Source of the DNA: Zavarzinia compransoris
GTDB lineage: Bacteria; Pseudomonadota; Alphaproteobacteria; Zavarziniales; Zavarziniaceae
DNA: 64,000 nucleotides
Direction: 5' to 3'
Assembly: GCF_003173055.1 (NCBI RefSeq)
Contig: NZ_QGLF01000002.1
Coordinates: 972,324 to 1,036,323 of the forward strand
Positions 1 through 9,131 of the stretch are shown here, in pieces. The stretch's first letter is position 1, and every line of letters starts with the position of its first letter. The position numbers were made by a program, and so were the translations under genes. The notes under the pieces are model-generated. The model was not told the DNA's origin. It saw only the letters and a list, made by a program, of their open reading frames with translations, and made no database searches.

Positions 1-686
1 CAGAACTGAGCGGGGCAGGGCGGCATCAGGGCGGGGCCGATATCGCCGGCCCGGCCCTGGATGCGCCCGGCATAGCGGTTGACATAGGCCGACGGCTTCG
101 AGGCCGAGAAGCGGATCGGATTGGGCAGGACGGCGGCCAGCAGGGCCGCCTCCCGCGCCGACAGCTGCGCCGCCGGCTTCTTGAAATGGTGTCGCGCCGC
201 CGCCTCCACCCCGTAGACCCCGGGGCCGAATTCGACCGAATTCAGGTAGACTTCCAAGATCCGCCGCTTCGGCCACAGCGCCTCGATCAGGACGGTGAAG
301 CCGGCCTCCAGCCCCTTCCGCACCCAGGAGCGGCCGGGCCAGAGGAAGACGTTCTTCGCCGTCTGCTGGCTGATGGTGGAACCGCCGCGCAGGCGGCCGC
401 CGCCCTCCGCCGCGTCGAGGGCGTCGTTGATCGCTTCCCAGTCGAAGCCGTGGTGCTGGCAGAACTTGGCGTCTTCCGCGGCGATGACAGAGCGGATCAT
501 GACCGGCGCGATCTCGTCGTAGGAAACCCAGTCATGGGACAGGCCATAGCCCTCGGCGAGGCGCAGCAGCATGAGCGGCGTCGCCGGCACCGGCACCACC
601 CGGTAGAACAGGACCAGGGACAAGGGCACGAGCACAGCCGCCGCGAACAGCGACAGCAGGAAGCGCCGCCAGATCCTGCCCCGCAC
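1..686 (-). CDS. mtgA: Monofunctional peptidoglycan glycosyltransferase (partial, 3' end off window)
   Basis: Polymerises lipid II into glycan strands at the outer face of the inner membrane (GT51 family). The frame opens with GTG at 686, 20 bases after the stop of the upstream gene, and stays open to the window edge, giving 228 codons, close to the usual MtgA length, so little is missing. One N-terminal membrane segment (about residues 9-30) is followed by the GT51 signatures: [13 protein letters not shown], with the catalytic Glu near residue 71, and [13 protein letters not shown] near residues 100-110. The later [13 protein letters not shown] and [10 protein letters not shown] blocks are also typical. 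There is no transpeptidase domain, which separates it from bifunctional PBPs. The start codon is inferred from spacing; no ATG lies near. Confidence 0.93.
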   Translation of the reverse strand, partial: MRGRIWRRFLLSLFAAAVLVPLSLVLFYRVVPVPATPLMLLRLAEGYGLSHDWVSYDEIAPVMIRSVIAAEDAKFCQHHGFDWEAINDALDAAEGGGRLRGGSTISQQTAKNVFLWPGRSWVRKGLEAGFTVLIEALWPKRRILEVYLNSVEFGPGVYGVEAAARHHFKKPAAQLSAREAALLAAVLPNPIRFSASKPSAYVNRYAGRIQGRAGDIGPALMPPCPAQF

Positions 687-705
687 CGGAACCGCCGTCA
701 GGGGC

Positions 706-3700
706 TCAGCGGTCGCGGCCGAGGGCCGCCGACAGCAGCCGGGCCAGCTTGCCGATGTCGGACGACTTCAGGGCCGCGGCCAGCACGTCCTCGTCGTCGA
801 TCTCGGACGACAGGCGCATCAATTCGTCGAACTGGCGCAGGAAACGGTCGACATAGGTGCGGAATTCGCCGTCGCCGCGGTATTTCGCGGTGATGCCCTC
901 GTGGCCGTCGCGCGGGCGCTGGCCCAGCAGGCGGCGGGTGAAGACCCCCTTCTCCCCGCCCAGGTAGCGGCGCCACAGATCGTCCGGGATATCGTCGTCG
1001 AGGGTGCGGGAAAGGTCGACGGCAAGGCCGTTCAGCCCCTCGACCACGGCGGCGGAAGCCTTGATCGCGGTCGCGCGGCGCTGGCCGCGGTCGGTCTCTT
1101 CCAGGGTCTTGCGGCGCAGTTCGATTTCGGCGGCGGTCTCGCCCAGGTGGTCGACCTCGCGCGCCATGGCCTTGACCAATTCGCCCATCAGGTGGCGGGC
1201 TTCGTCGGCACGGCCGGTCAGGGACTGGGTCTCGACCGACAGGTTGCGCGCGATCTGGCCGAGCGAACTGGCGGTCTCGTCCGCCAGGGTCTTCAGTTCG
1301 GCGCCGCGCCGGGTCGCCATCAGGATCGCGGTTTCCAGCTCGTCGCGGCTGCGGGCCGAGGATTCGACCAGGGCCTGGCGCTCGCTCGCCATGGTGCTGC
1401 CCATCTCGCGCAGCTTGGCGATGGCGTCGTTGGCCTGGGCGGCCAGCATCGTATCCTCGCGCTGGAGGGTTTCGATCAGCAGGTTCAGGTTGCCGACCGC
1501 GGTCTGGGTCGCGGCATCGAGGCGGGCGGCGAACTGGCCGAGCTGGCGTTCCGCCTCCGCCACCTGGCCCCGGGCCTGGGCGATCCGCTCGTCCACCGCC
1601 TCGCCGATGGCGTTGAGCGCCTGGCCGGCCTTGCCCGCCTCGTTGCCCGCCCGTTCGGCCACGCCCTGGATGGCGTCGCCCTGGCGCTGCATGGCGCCGA
1701 CCGCAAGGTCGATGCGGGCGGTGGCGCGTTCGGCCGCGGCTTCGAGGTCGCGGCCCCGGCGCTCGATCGTGTCGGCCGCCTGTTCCACCCGGCTGCCGGC
1801 ATGATCGGCGGTGTTCGACAATTCGCGCGCCCGGCCGTCCAGGGCGCTGCTGCTTTCGTGCAGGCGGCGCTCGGCGGCGGCGGCGCTTTCGGCGAGGGCG
1901 TCGGCGCGCTGGCGGAAGCCGGTGACCACGGTGGTCAGGCGCTGCACCGCATTGTCGGCGGTGGCGATCACTTCGCTGCCCTGGCGGGCCAGGGTCTTCA
2001 CGGCATTGTCGATGGTGGCGACGGCGCCCTGGGCCTCGTCGTCGAGATGGGCGGACTGGGAATCGAAGCGGCGCCCGGCCTCGTCGACCATGCCGGCGGC
2101 GCGGCTGGCGGCGGTTTCCAGCGTGCGGGCGTGGTCGTCCACGCTCGCCTCCATGGCGCGCAATTCGTCCTTCAGCTTCTCGCCGGCGCGGGCGACCTCG
2201 CGGGCGGTTTCGGCGGCGATGCGGCCGGCCTCGCTGCCGCGGGCCTGGGCATCGTCGACCGCGGCGCGCAGCCGGGCCGCCAGGGCGTCGAAGCCGTGGC
2301 CGACCTCGGCGATCCGGCTGATCGCATTGTCGGCATTGGTGGCCAGCGCGGTCGCGCTGCTGCGCAGGGCGTCGGTCGCGGCGTGGGAGCGCGAGGCGGC
2401 CTCGTTGCCGGCGGTGGCGATTTCCTCGGCCACCTTGCGCAGCTGGTCGCGGGCGGCGCCGGCCTTCTGGGTGGCGCCATGGGTGATTTCGGCGTGTTCG
2501 CTGGCGCTGCGGCGCAGGCTTTCGCCCAATTGGGCGAAATCGGTGACGGCGCGGCCCAATTCGCTCTGGGTCGCGGTGACGAGGCCGCGCAGGGTGCGCT
2601 CGGTCTGCTGCAATTTGGCCAGGGCGGTATCGGTCGCCTCGCTCACCGCCTGGCCGGCCCGGGTGGTCGAGCCGGCGGCGATGGTGATGGCGGCCTGGCT
2701 CGCCTCGGCAAGGTCCTTCAGGCGGGTGCTTTCGGTCGACAGGGCGTCGGTCGCCGTCGACAGGCGGCGGGCGATGCCGCCGGCCGAATCCTCGAGCGCC
2801 AGCATGCTGCCCCGGGTCGTCGCCAGGGTCTCGTCCAGGGTGGTGTTGACCTCGGTGATGCGGGCCAGCATGCGCTCGACCGCTTCCGAGCGGCGGTCCT
2901 GGGTTTCCAGCGCCTCGTCGGCGGCGGCCGAGACCCGGACGGCGGCATGGTCGATGTCGGCCCCGACCTGGCGCAGGCGGGCGGTGGCGCCATCGGCCTT
3001 TTCGGCCGCGGCATCGCCCGCCGCCAGCATGGCGTCGGCCTGGCGCTGCAGGTCGGCGGAGGCGGCGGCCGCGGCGGCGGCGGCCGAGCGGGCACTGTCG
3101 GTCAGCCGGCCCAGGCGCTGGTCGAGTTGCTGCTCGATGGCGCTGAGCGCACCGGTCAGCGCGTCCGAGGTCGAGCGGGTGGCGGACGACAGTGCATCCA
3201 GGGCGCCGCCGATGGCACTCCGGGTCTCGCGCGCTTCCTGCATCACCCGGCGCAGGTCTTCGGTGCGGGCGGTGATGATGGTGACGAGGTCGCGGGTCGC
3301 TTCCCGCGCTTCCAGGGTGGCGAGGCGGATATTGTCGACCTCGACCTTCAGGCGGGTGCTGACCTCGGGATGCAGGGCCGCGGTCTCGGCCGAGGCCGCG
3401 AGGTCGAAGGCCCGGGCGGCGGGGCCCGGGCGGCTGCCCAGGGCGCGCAGCACCGCGGCGCGCTGGTCGATCATCAGGGCGACCAGCCAGAGAATGGCGA
3501 CCGGGCCGAGAACCCCGATCAGCACCGCCGCCAGTTCGTGGGGCGCCAGCGTGCCGAGGGCGGAGAAGCCGACGACATCGCCGAGATAGGTGCCCGCCGC
3601 CGCCAGCCAGCCGACCGACAGCGCCAGCACGAAAGCCCAGCCGATCAGGCCGGCCAGGGGCGCATCGGTCGCGACCGGCGCCGGTTCCCGCCCCGCGGGG

Positions 3701-3744
3701 ATTTCGGTCGGCACGGGAAGCTGGGGGTCTGACGGGTTCGACAT
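706..3744 (-). CDS. Large membrane-anchored coiled-coil protein, TipN-like
   Basis: A 1012-residue protein with two N-terminal membrane segments (about residues 31-50 and 72-92), then some 750 residues of Ala/Glu/Arg/Thr-rich heptad-like sequence, and a short folded-looking C-terminal end (about the last 100 residues, with [13 protein letters not shown] and ending [19 protein letters not shown]). This architecture, two transmembrane helices then a very long coiled coil, is that of the alphaproteobacterial polarity marker TipN, which marks the new pole and positions flagellum and division machinery. The assignment rests on architecture and on a C-terminal motif that I recall from alphaproteobacterial homologs, not on an alignment. 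It ends 20 bases before mtgA and is probably co-transcribed with it, which would couple a polar factor to wall synthesis. Methyl-accepting-like or generic apolipoprotein-like annotations are possible, but there is no signalling hairpin motif. Confidence 0.6.
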   Translation of the reverse strand: MSNPSDPQLPVPTEIPAGREPAPVATDAPLAGLIGWAFVLALSVGWLAAAGTYLGDVVGFSALGTLAPHELAAVLIGVLGPVAILWLVALMIDQRAAVLRALGSRPGPAARAFDLAASAETAALHPEVSTRLKVEVDNIRLATLEAREATRDLVTIITARTEDLRRVMQEARETRSAIGGALDALSSATRSTSDALTGALSAIEQQLDQRLGRLTDSARSAAAAAAAASADLQRQADAMLAAGDAAAEKADGATARLRQVGADIDHAAVRVSAAADEALETQDRRSEAVERMLARITEVNTTLDETLATTRGSMLALEDSAGGIARRLSTATDALSTESTRLKDLAEASQAAITIAAGSTTRAGQAVSEATDTALAKLQQTERTLRGLVTATQSELGRAVTDFAQLGESLRRSASEHAEITHGATQKAGAARDQLRKVAEEIATAGNEAASRSHAATDALRSSATALATNADNAISRIAEVGHGFDALAARLRAAVDDAQARGSEAGRIAAETAREVARAGEKLKDELRAMEASVDDHARTLETAASRAAGMVDEAGRRFDSQSAHLDDEAQGAVATIDNAVKTLARQGSEVIATADNAVQRLTTVVTGFRQRADALAESAAAAERRLHESSSALDGRARELSNTADHAGSRVEQAADTIERRGRDLEAAAERATARIDLAVGAMQRQGDAIQGVAERAGNEAGKAGQALNAIGEAVDERIAQARGQVAEAERQLGQFAARLDAATQTAVGNLNLLIETLQREDTMLAAQANDAIAKLREMGSTMASERQALVESSARSRDELETAILMATRRGAELKTLADETASSLGQIARNLSVETQSLTGRADEARHLMGELVKAMAREVDHLGETAAEIELRRKTLEETDRGQRRATAIKASAAVVEGLNGLAVDLSRTLDDDIPDDLWRRYLGGEKGVFTRRLLGQRPRDGHEGITAKYRGDGEFRTYVDRFLRQFDELMRLSSEIDDEDVLAAALKSSDIGKLARLLSAALGRDR

Positions 3745-3795
3745 TGCACTCTCGTCGGGCGAATCAGCCGGAAATCGGATGGTGAAACCTTAGCA

Positions 3796-5256
3796 TCACG
3801 AAAGGAATTCTGTGGCCGTGCCGTCACGCGGATCGATCGCCACCAGGCGGTGATGGGCGCGTTCCGCCATCAGGAAGCGCCCGTCGCCGATCGGGGCCAG
3901 GCCCCGGGGCTCGCCCGCGGGCAGGCACAGGGGATCGCGGCAGGTCAGATCCAGGGTCGCGAGCGTGCCGGCGGCAAGATCGGCCCGGCGCAAGCCGCCG
4001 TTATAGGTATCGGCGACGAGAAGGCGGTCCGCGGCCTCGAAGCAGACCGCTTCCGGGTGCTGCATCAGGCCCTCGGCCAGGGCGCCGTCGCGGTCCCCGA
4101 AGTCGAACAGGCCCTGGCCGGCCAAGGTGGTCACCCGGCCGCTCGCGCCGTCGAGCAGGCGCAGGGCGGAGGTTTCGGCATCGACGAAGGCGATCGTGCC
4201 GTCCGGCCCGCGGTCGAGGCCGCTCGGCTGCGCCAGCACCGCCTCGGCGCCGATCCCGTCGCGCAGGCCCTCGGCGCCATTGCCGGCGACCGGCCGGACC
4301 ATGCCCCAGGCAAGGTCATAGGCGAGGATCTGATGGGTGCCGGCATTGGCGATGAAGACTTCCCGCCCGGTGCCGACGACATCCTGGGGCGAGGCGAGGG
4401 CGGCCAGCGGGCCGGGCAGGGGCTCGCGCAGCACGGGCCCCCGGCGCCCCAGGCCGGCGACCGTGGTCACGGTCAGCGACGCGATATCGATCCGGCGCAG
4501 CAGGTGATTGCCGCTGTCGGCGACCCAGAGCGCGGTCGCATCCGCCCCGACCCCCAGGGGCGTGTCGAAATTGGCGCCGCCCCAGGGCCCGTCGCCCGGG
4601 CCGGGCCGGCCGCTGCCGATGCGGGCGACCTCCGCCGCCGCGGCGGCATCGATCAGCACGATCTGGTGGTGGCCGCTGTCGGCGAGCACATGGGTCGCCC
4701 GGCCGATCGGCACGGGCAGGCGGCGCAGGCCGGCGGGAAAGCGGAAGCGCCCGCCCGGGGCGATCTCCGCCGGCGGCGCCGGGGGCAGGGGCGCCGGCTC
4801 CTGCCCGAGAAGGCCGGCGACCAGGGCGGCGAGGCGCTTCGGGTCCGGCTCGCCGGCGGTCGAATCGACCACCCGGCCCCGGGGATCGATCACCACCAGG
4901 GTCGGCCAGGCCTTGACCGCATAGTGATGCCACAGGCGGCGGTCGGCGTCCTGAAGCACCGGGTGGCGGATGTTCAGGCGGGCGATGGCGCTGTCCAGCG
5001 TGTCGCGGCGGCGCTCGGCGGGGAATTTCGGGCTGTGGATGCCGATCACCGCGAGGTCGGCGCCGAAACGCGCCTCGAGCGCCGCCAGGACCGGCTGGGT
5101 ATGGTGGCAGTTGATGCAGCCCGCGGTCCAGAAATCGAGGATGACCACCTTGCCGCGCAGGGTGTCGAGGTCGAGGGGCGCCCCGGCGTTGACCCATGCC
5201 GCCCCGGGCACCGCCAGCGCGGGGGCCCGGGTGATGCCGAAGCGCCGCCCGGTCAT
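3796..5256 (-). CDS. Thioredoxin-domain protein with C-terminal NHL beta-propeller
   Basis: A 486-residue protein. Residues about 20-160 form a thioredoxin/TlpA-like domain with the redox motif C47-I-N-C50 inside DFWTAGCINCHH and a cis-Pro region AWPTLVV. The rest contains repeated NHL-type units such as VADSGNHLLRRID, IANAGTHQILAYD and VADTYNGGLRRAD, which should fold as a beta-propeller. This is the domain order of NHLRC2-type proteins, whose biochemical role is poorly known. No signal peptide is visible, so it is probably cytoplasmic. The ATG at 5256 overlaps the stop of the upstream sulfatase-family gene as ATGA, which implies translational coupling. A much longer frame continues upstream but would run through that gene, so I reject it. 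Confidence 0.8.
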   Translation of the reverse strand: MTGRRFGITRAPALAVPGAAWVNAGAPLDLDTLRGKVVILDFWTAGCINCHHTQPVLAALEARFGADLAVIGIHSPKFPAERRRDTLDSAIARLNIRHPVLQDADRRLWHHYAVKAWPTLVVIDPRGRVVDSTAGEPDPKRLAALVAGLLGQEPAPLPPAPPAEIAPGGRFRFPAGLRRLPVPIGRATHVLADSGHHQIVLIDAAAAAEVARIGSGRPGPGDGPWGGANFDTPLGVGADATALWVADSGNHLLRRIDIASLTVTTVAGLGRRGPVLREPLPGPLAALASPQDVVGTGREVFIANAGTHQILAYDLAWGMVRPVAGNGAEGLRDGIGAEAVLAQPSGLDRGPDGTIAFVDAETSALRLLDGASGRVTTLAGQGLFDFGDRDGALAEGLMQHPEAVCFEAADRLLVADTYNGGLRRADLAAGTLATLDLTCRDPLCLPAGEPRGLAPIGDGRFLMAERAHHRLVAIDPRDGTATEFLS

Positions 5257-6767
5257 CGCCGGAAGACCGGGCCCCCGGCGCCCAGGTGCCAATGGCTGAG
5301 GCTGCGGTCCATATGGCTCATGCGCCAGGACAGCATCCGGCCGGCATAGTGCAGCACCTCGCCGGCCCGCTCCGGCGCGGCGGCGAGATCGGTGAATTCG
5401 CCCGGGTCCGCCTCGCGATCGAAGAACAGCGGCGCAAGGCCGGCGAAATGGACGTATTTCCGCCGCGCGTCGGCGATGACGGCCAGGTTGCTGGTCTCGA
5501 TCGTCAGGCCCAGGCGTTCCTCGGGGGCCGCCCCCCTTATGTCGCGGAAGTCGTATTCCCAATGGACCGCGTCGCGCCAGTTTGCGGGCGGGCGGCCGCG
5601 CAGGAAGGGGACGAGGCTGCGCCCGTCGCAGGCCAGCGGCACGGTCAGGCCCAGCCAGTCGAGGATGGTCGGGGTGATATCGACCGCTTCCGTGAAGTGC
5701 CCGACGATGGTGCCGCGGGCGGCATCCGCCGCCGGGGCGGGGTCGCGGACGATCAGGGGGATGTGGAAGCTCTGGTCGAAATAGCCGGATTTGCCCAGCA
5801 GCCAATGGTCGCCCAATTGTTCGCCATGGTCGCTGGTGAAGACGATCAGGGTGCGGTCGTACTGCCCGTTCGCCTTCAGCCAGGCGACGATGCGGCCGAA
5901 CTGCTCGTCCACCTCGGTCATCAGGCCGTAGTAGGTCGCCTTGAACTGGCGCAGCGCCACATCGTCGGCCGGGGCCTGGAAGCCGCTGCGGCCGAGCTGG
6001 AAGGCCAGCCAGGGGTGCTGCGCGCCTTCCTGTTCGCGGTCGTCGCGGCGGATGAAGCCGGGCACGCTGTCAGCGTCGTATAGCGTGTTGTAGGGCTCGG
6101 GCGCCACCCAGGGCGGATGGGGCCGCAGCCACGACAGATGCACGAACCAGGGCCGCCCGCCCCGGGTTTCCAGATAGTCGAGGACTTCCCCCGCCAGGAA
6201 GGCGGTGTTCGACTGTTCGGCGCCATAGACCGGGGGCGGATAGCTGGGCCCCTTGTCGCCGGCGCCCGGATAGCCGGCGACGGGCAGGTAGATGTCCAAT
6301 TCGTCCCGCGGCGTCGGGAGGCCTTGGGCGCGCAGCCATTTCAGCCAGGCCTGCGGGTCTTCCGGCAGGTAGCAGACGGGGTCGAAGCCCGGCAGGACAT
6401 TCTCGTAGGTCGCGAGGGCGGGATCGCGCGGGTCGCGGCCCCGGGGATCGAGGCTGGTGTCGGTATAGCCGAACAGGGCGGGGGCATAGCCGAGCGCCCG
6501 GGTTTCCAGCGCGACATTGGTGAAGCGGGCGTCGAGCGGCGTGCCGTTGGTGCCCGAGCGGTGGTTCATCAGATACATGCCGGTCAGCAGGCAGGCCCGG
6601 CTGGGGCCGCAGGGCGCGGCGCTGGCGAAATGGCGGTGGAACAGCACGCCGTCCGCGGCCAGCCGGTCGAGATGGGGGGTGCGGACCCCATGGCCGAGCC
6701 GCCCCAGGCATTCGCCCCGCCACTGGTCGGCGGTGATCAGCAGGATATTGGGGCGGTCTGGGGTCAT
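5253..6767 (-). CDS. Sulfatase-superfamily hydrolase, phosphonate monoester hydrolase-like
   Basis: A 504-residue alkaline phosphatase-superfamily enzyme. Metal-binding D14-Q15 lies in ILLITADQWRG, the formylglycine-precursor motif C53-G-P-S-R57 is intact in a Cys-type signature, and FTSDHGEQLGDHWLLGK supplies the second metal site. Blocks such as LTGMYLMNHR, GYDP-like ALFGYTD, and the C-terminal MLSWRMSHMDRSLSHW match from memory the phosphonate monoester hydrolases of Rhizobium and Burkholderia rather than typical arylsulfatases. These enzymes cleave phosphonate monoesters and phosphodiesters and also act on sulfate esters. No signal peptide is seen, consistent with a cytoplasmic PMH. Maturation requires oxidation of Cys53 to formylglycine. 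No dedicated maturase lies in the window. It is coupled to the downstream thioredoxin-NHL gene. Confidence 0.82.
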   Translation of the reverse strand: MTPDRPNILLITADQWRGECLGRLGHGVRTPHLDRLAADGVLFHRHFASAAPCGPSRACLLTGMYLMNHRSGTNGTPLDARFTNVALETRALGYAPALFGYTDTSLDPRGRDPRDPALATYENVLPGFDPVCYLPEDPQAWLKWLRAQGLPTPRDELDIYLPVAGYPGAGDKGPSYPPPVYGAEQSNTAFLAGEVLDYLETRGGRPWFVHLSWLRPHPPWVAPEPYNTLYDADSVPGFIRRDDREQEGAQHPWLAFQLGRSGFQAPADDVALRQFKATYYGLMTEVDEQFGRIVAWLKANGQYDRTLIVFTSDHGEQLGDHWLLGKSGYFDQSFHIPLIVRDPAPAADAARGTIVGHFTEAVDITPTILDWLGLTVPLACDGRSLVPFLRGRPPANWRDAVHWEYDFRDIRGAAPEERLGLTIETSNLAVIADARRKYVHFAGLAPLFFDREADPGEFTDLAAAPERAGEVLHYAGRMLSWRMSHMDRSLSHWHLGAGGPVFRR

Positions 6768-6837
6768 CGGGCGGGCCTCGCGGTGGCGATGCCCCTGTTC
6801 TAATCCAGGGGCGGCGCCGGGGAGAAGCCCGCCAGCA

Positions 6838-7611
6838 TCACTTCTCGACGAAAGCCTTTTCGATGGCGAAATGGCCGGCCTTCGAGAAGCTGGCCTCGCT
6901 ATAGCCGTTGTCGTTGAAGTATTTCACCATGTCGGCCAGCATTTCCGGGCTGCCGCACAGCATCAGCCGATCGTCTGCCGTCGACAGGGGCGGCAGGCCG
7001 ATGTCGGCGAACAGCTTGCCCGAGCGGATCAGGTCGGTCAGGCGGCCCTGGTTGCGGAAGGCTTCGCGGGTCACGGTCGGGTAATAGACCAGCTTTTCGC
7101 GCACGAAATCGCCGAAGAATTCATTCTCGGCCAATTCCTTCTCGATCAGGTCCTGATAGGCGAGTTCGGCGACCTGGCGGACGCCGTGGACGAGAACGAC
7201 CTTCTCGTATTTCTCATAGACTTCCGGATCGCGGATGATCGACATGAAGGGCGCGAGCCCGGTCCCGGTCGAGAGCAGGTAGAGCCGCTTGCCCGGCAGC
7301 AGGTTGTCCGAGATCAGGGTGCCCGTGGGCTTCCGCCCGACCAGGATGGTGTCGCCGACCTTGATGTGCTGAAGCCGCGAGGTGAGCGGGCCGTCCGGCA
7401 CCTTGATCGAGAGGAATTCGAGATATTCCTCGTAGTTGGGCGAGACGACGCTATAGGCGCGCAGCAGCGGGCGGCCGTTCACCTCCAGCCCGATCATGGT
7501 GAACTGGCCGTTCAGGAAGCGCAGCGACGGATCGCGCGTCGTCGTGAAGGAGAACAGGCGGTCGGTCCAATGGTGGACGCTGAGGACACGCTCCTGGTTC
7601 AGATTGCTCAT
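6838..7611 (-). CDS. fpr: Ferredoxin/flavodoxin-NADP+ reductase
   Basis: FAD enzyme of 257 residues that moves electrons between NADPH and ferredoxin or flavodoxin, in the cytoplasm. It shows the FAD-binding RAYSVVS motif, the NADP-binding STGTGLAPF loop, VHGVRQ, and the LMLCGSPEM block; the C-terminus ends in a short FVEK extension, as in bacterial-type Fpr. The chosen ATG at 7611 is preceded by GAGTG at good spacing; a longer open frame upstream has no family similarity and would enter the regulatory gap. It is divergent from the lrp-like gene, sharing a 281-base AT-rich interval with an Lrp-type operator, so Lrp control of fpr is plausible though inferred. Confidence 0.93.
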   Translation of the reverse strand: MSNLNQERVLSVHHWTDRLFSFTTTRDPSLRFLNGQFTMIGLEVNGRPLLRAYSVVSPNYEEYLEFLSIKVPDGPLTSRLQHIKVGDTILVGRKPTGTLISDNLLPGKRLYLLSTGTGLAPFMSIIRDPEVYEKYEKVVLVHGVRQVAELAYQDLIEKELAENEFFGDFVREKLVYYPTVTREAFRNQGRLTDLIRSGKLFADIGLPPLSTADDRLMLCGSPEMLADMVKYFNDNGYSEASFSKAGHFAIEKAFVEK

Positions 7612-7763
7612 CGGACACTCGCCAATCGGAAAAAACCGCTCGCGCCCGGGGGCCTCGAACGGCGGTGACATGGCATAGCCAGATCCGGCCGCGCCCGCAA
7701 CTGTCGACGGGGGCGACGAAAGCGCGCGTCGGCCCGGCGCCGGATGGGGATATCGCCGGGAAG

Positions 7764-7780
7764 GCAGGAAATTTTCCTGC
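7764..7780. promoter_or_regulatory. Candidate Lrp-type operator
   Basis: A 17-base palindrome with 8-base arms around a central T. Its core CAGGAAATTTTCCTG (7765-7779) matches the E. coli Lrp consensus YAGHAWATTWTDCTR at 13 of 15 positions, counted by hand. It sits midway between divergent fpr and the Lrp-family gene in the most AT-rich stretch of this part of the window. A second small palindrome, TCAATTGA, follows at 7791-7798, and further AT dyads lie near 7860-7880. Autoregulation by the adjacent Lrp protein is the natural reading. Confidence 0.6.
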
Positions 7781-7892
7781 ATTCAAAACATCAATTGAAA
7801 AAAATTCACGCTCTGTCCAGATTGACGGGATGAAATCCATTTCCCGATGGATATGGCGGAAATCGAAAATTTTTCCGATCGAACGGTGATAT

Positions 7893-8354
7893 ATGCTTGA
7901 TGCAATCGATTATGCGTTAATTGCGCATCTTCAGCGCGATGGCCGGATCGGCGTTGTGGAATTGGGCCAGGCGGTCGGCCTGTCCACCTCGGCGGTGAAC
8001 GAAAGGGTGCGCAAGCTCCAGGCCCGGGGCGTGATCCGGGCGACGGTCGCGCTGGCCGATCCCCTGGCGCTCGGCCTCGGCATCGCCGCCCTGATCACCG
8101 TGACCCTGGCCCCGGGGGGCGACGAGGCGGGTTTCGTCGCCCATGTCGGCGGCGACGACGCGGTGCTGGAATGCCACCATGTCACCGGCGCCGCGAACTA
8201 TCTGCTGAAGGTGCGGGTCGCCGACGTGGCGGCGCTGGAAGCCCTGCTCACCCGCCTGAAGCGGACGGGGACGGTGGCGCGCAGCGAGACCCAGCTGATC
8301 CTGTCGACGGTCAAGGAAACCACCGCCCTGCCGGTGCCGCGGGGGCGGCCATGA
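7893..8354 (+). CDS. Lrp/AsnC-family transcriptional regulator
   Basis: A 153-residue regulator. The N-terminal winged helix-turn-helix (about residues 4-50) contains the typical LDAIDYALIAHLQRDGRI and VGLSTSAVNERVRKLQARGVI. The C-terminal RAM/ligand-binding domain follows (ECHHVTGAANYLLKVRVAD). Family members sense amino acids and often regulate themselves and a neighbouring amino-acid gene. Here the gene overlaps the following LysE exporter by four bases (ATGA), so it very likely controls amino-acid export; the effector is unknown. Its upstream region is unusually AT-rich and holds an Lrp-like palindrome. Confidence 0.92.
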   Translation: MLDAIDYALIAHLQRDGRIGVVELGQAVGLSTSAVNERVRKLQARGVIRATVALADPLALGLGIAALITVTLAPGGDEAGFVAHVGGDDAVLECHHVTGAANYLLKVRVADVAALEALLTRLKRTGTVARSETQLILSTVKETTALPVPRGRP

Positions 8355-9010
8355 ACGCTTTCCCCCTCGGCCTTTTCGCCAGCGCCTTCGCGCTCGGCTT
8401 TTTCATCGCCATGCCGGTCGGGCCGATCTCCCTGCTGATCCTGCGCCGCACCGTCGCGGGCGGGGTCGCGGTCGGCATCGCCACCGGGCTCGGCGCCGCG
8501 ACGGCGGACACGCTCTATGCCCTGCTGGCCGCCTTCGGCCTGTCGGCGGTGACCGCCCTTCTGGTCGAACAGGCGGCGCTGCTCGGCCTTGCCGGCGGGC
8601 TGATGCTGGTCTGGCTCGGCATCGGCGGCTTTCGCGCCGCGGGCCGGCGGGCGGCCCTGCCCGCCGCCGCGGGCGACGGCGGGGCCCCGGTCCGGGGCAT
8701 CCTGCCGGCCTTCGTCTCGGCGGTCGGGCTGACGCTGACCAACCCGCTCACCGTCGTCTCCTTCGCCGGGGCCTTTGCCGGGATCGGCCTTGCCGCCGCC
8801 GGCGGCATGGCGGCGGCGGCGGCGACCGTGGCCGGCCTCGGCCTTGGTTCCGCGACCTGGCAATTGACCATCGTCGCGGTCGCGGGCGGGGCCCGGCGCG
8901 TCCTGGCGCCCCCGGTGCTGGCGGCGATCGACCGGCTGTCGGGCCTCGTGCTCGTCGCTTTCGGCGGGCTCGCCCTGTGGAATGCCTGGGCGATGTTTGG
9001 CAGTCGTTAA
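8351..9010 (+). CDS. LysE/RhtB-family amino-acid exporter
   Basis: An inner-membrane protein of 219 residues with about six hydrophobic segments. The N-terminus FALGFFIAMPVGPISLLILRR carries the LysE-family conserved PVGPISLL, and LTLTNPLTVVSFAG is the second conserved NP motif. Members export basic or neutral amino acids using the proton motive force. The ATG at 8351 overlaps the stop of the Lrp gene, so the pair forms a regulator-exporter operon. The substrate cannot be deduced from sequence. Confidence 0.9.
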   Translation: MNAFPLGLFASAFALGFFIAMPVGPISLLILRRTVAGGVAVGIATGLGAATADTLYALLAAFGLSAVTALLVEQAALLGLAGGLMLVWLGIGGFRAAGRRAALPAAAGDGGAPVRGILPAFVSAVGLTLTNPLTVVSFAGAFAGIGLAAAGGMAAAAATVAGLGLGSATWQLTIVAVAGGARRVLAPPVLAAIDRLSGLVLVAFGGLALWNAWAMFGSR

Positions 9011-9131
9011 CCCTCGCCGGCTAGGGTGCCTTTGACCCCCACCGCAACGCACCGTGGCCAGTCCGGCGCCGGATGTGTTAAAGCGGGGCCACGAACAGAC
9101 GGCGACCAAGCCGGCCATGGGGCATACGGGC

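Noticed and set aside
901..3732. Long open frame on the plus strand opposite the coiled-coil gene (943 codons)
   Set aside because: It is the antisense shadow of a GC-rich gene. The product is Gly/Ala/Arg low complexity with no domain, while the minus-strand product has membrane helices and heptads.
5257..5805. N-terminal extension of the thioredoxin-NHL gene
   Set aside because: It would run out of frame through the C-terminal part of the sulfatase-family gene; the ATGA overlap is the better start.
9011..9050. Possible terminator after the LysE gene (ACCCT ... AGGGT)
   Set aside because: The stem is only five bases and there is no T-run; it is not distinguishable from chance.
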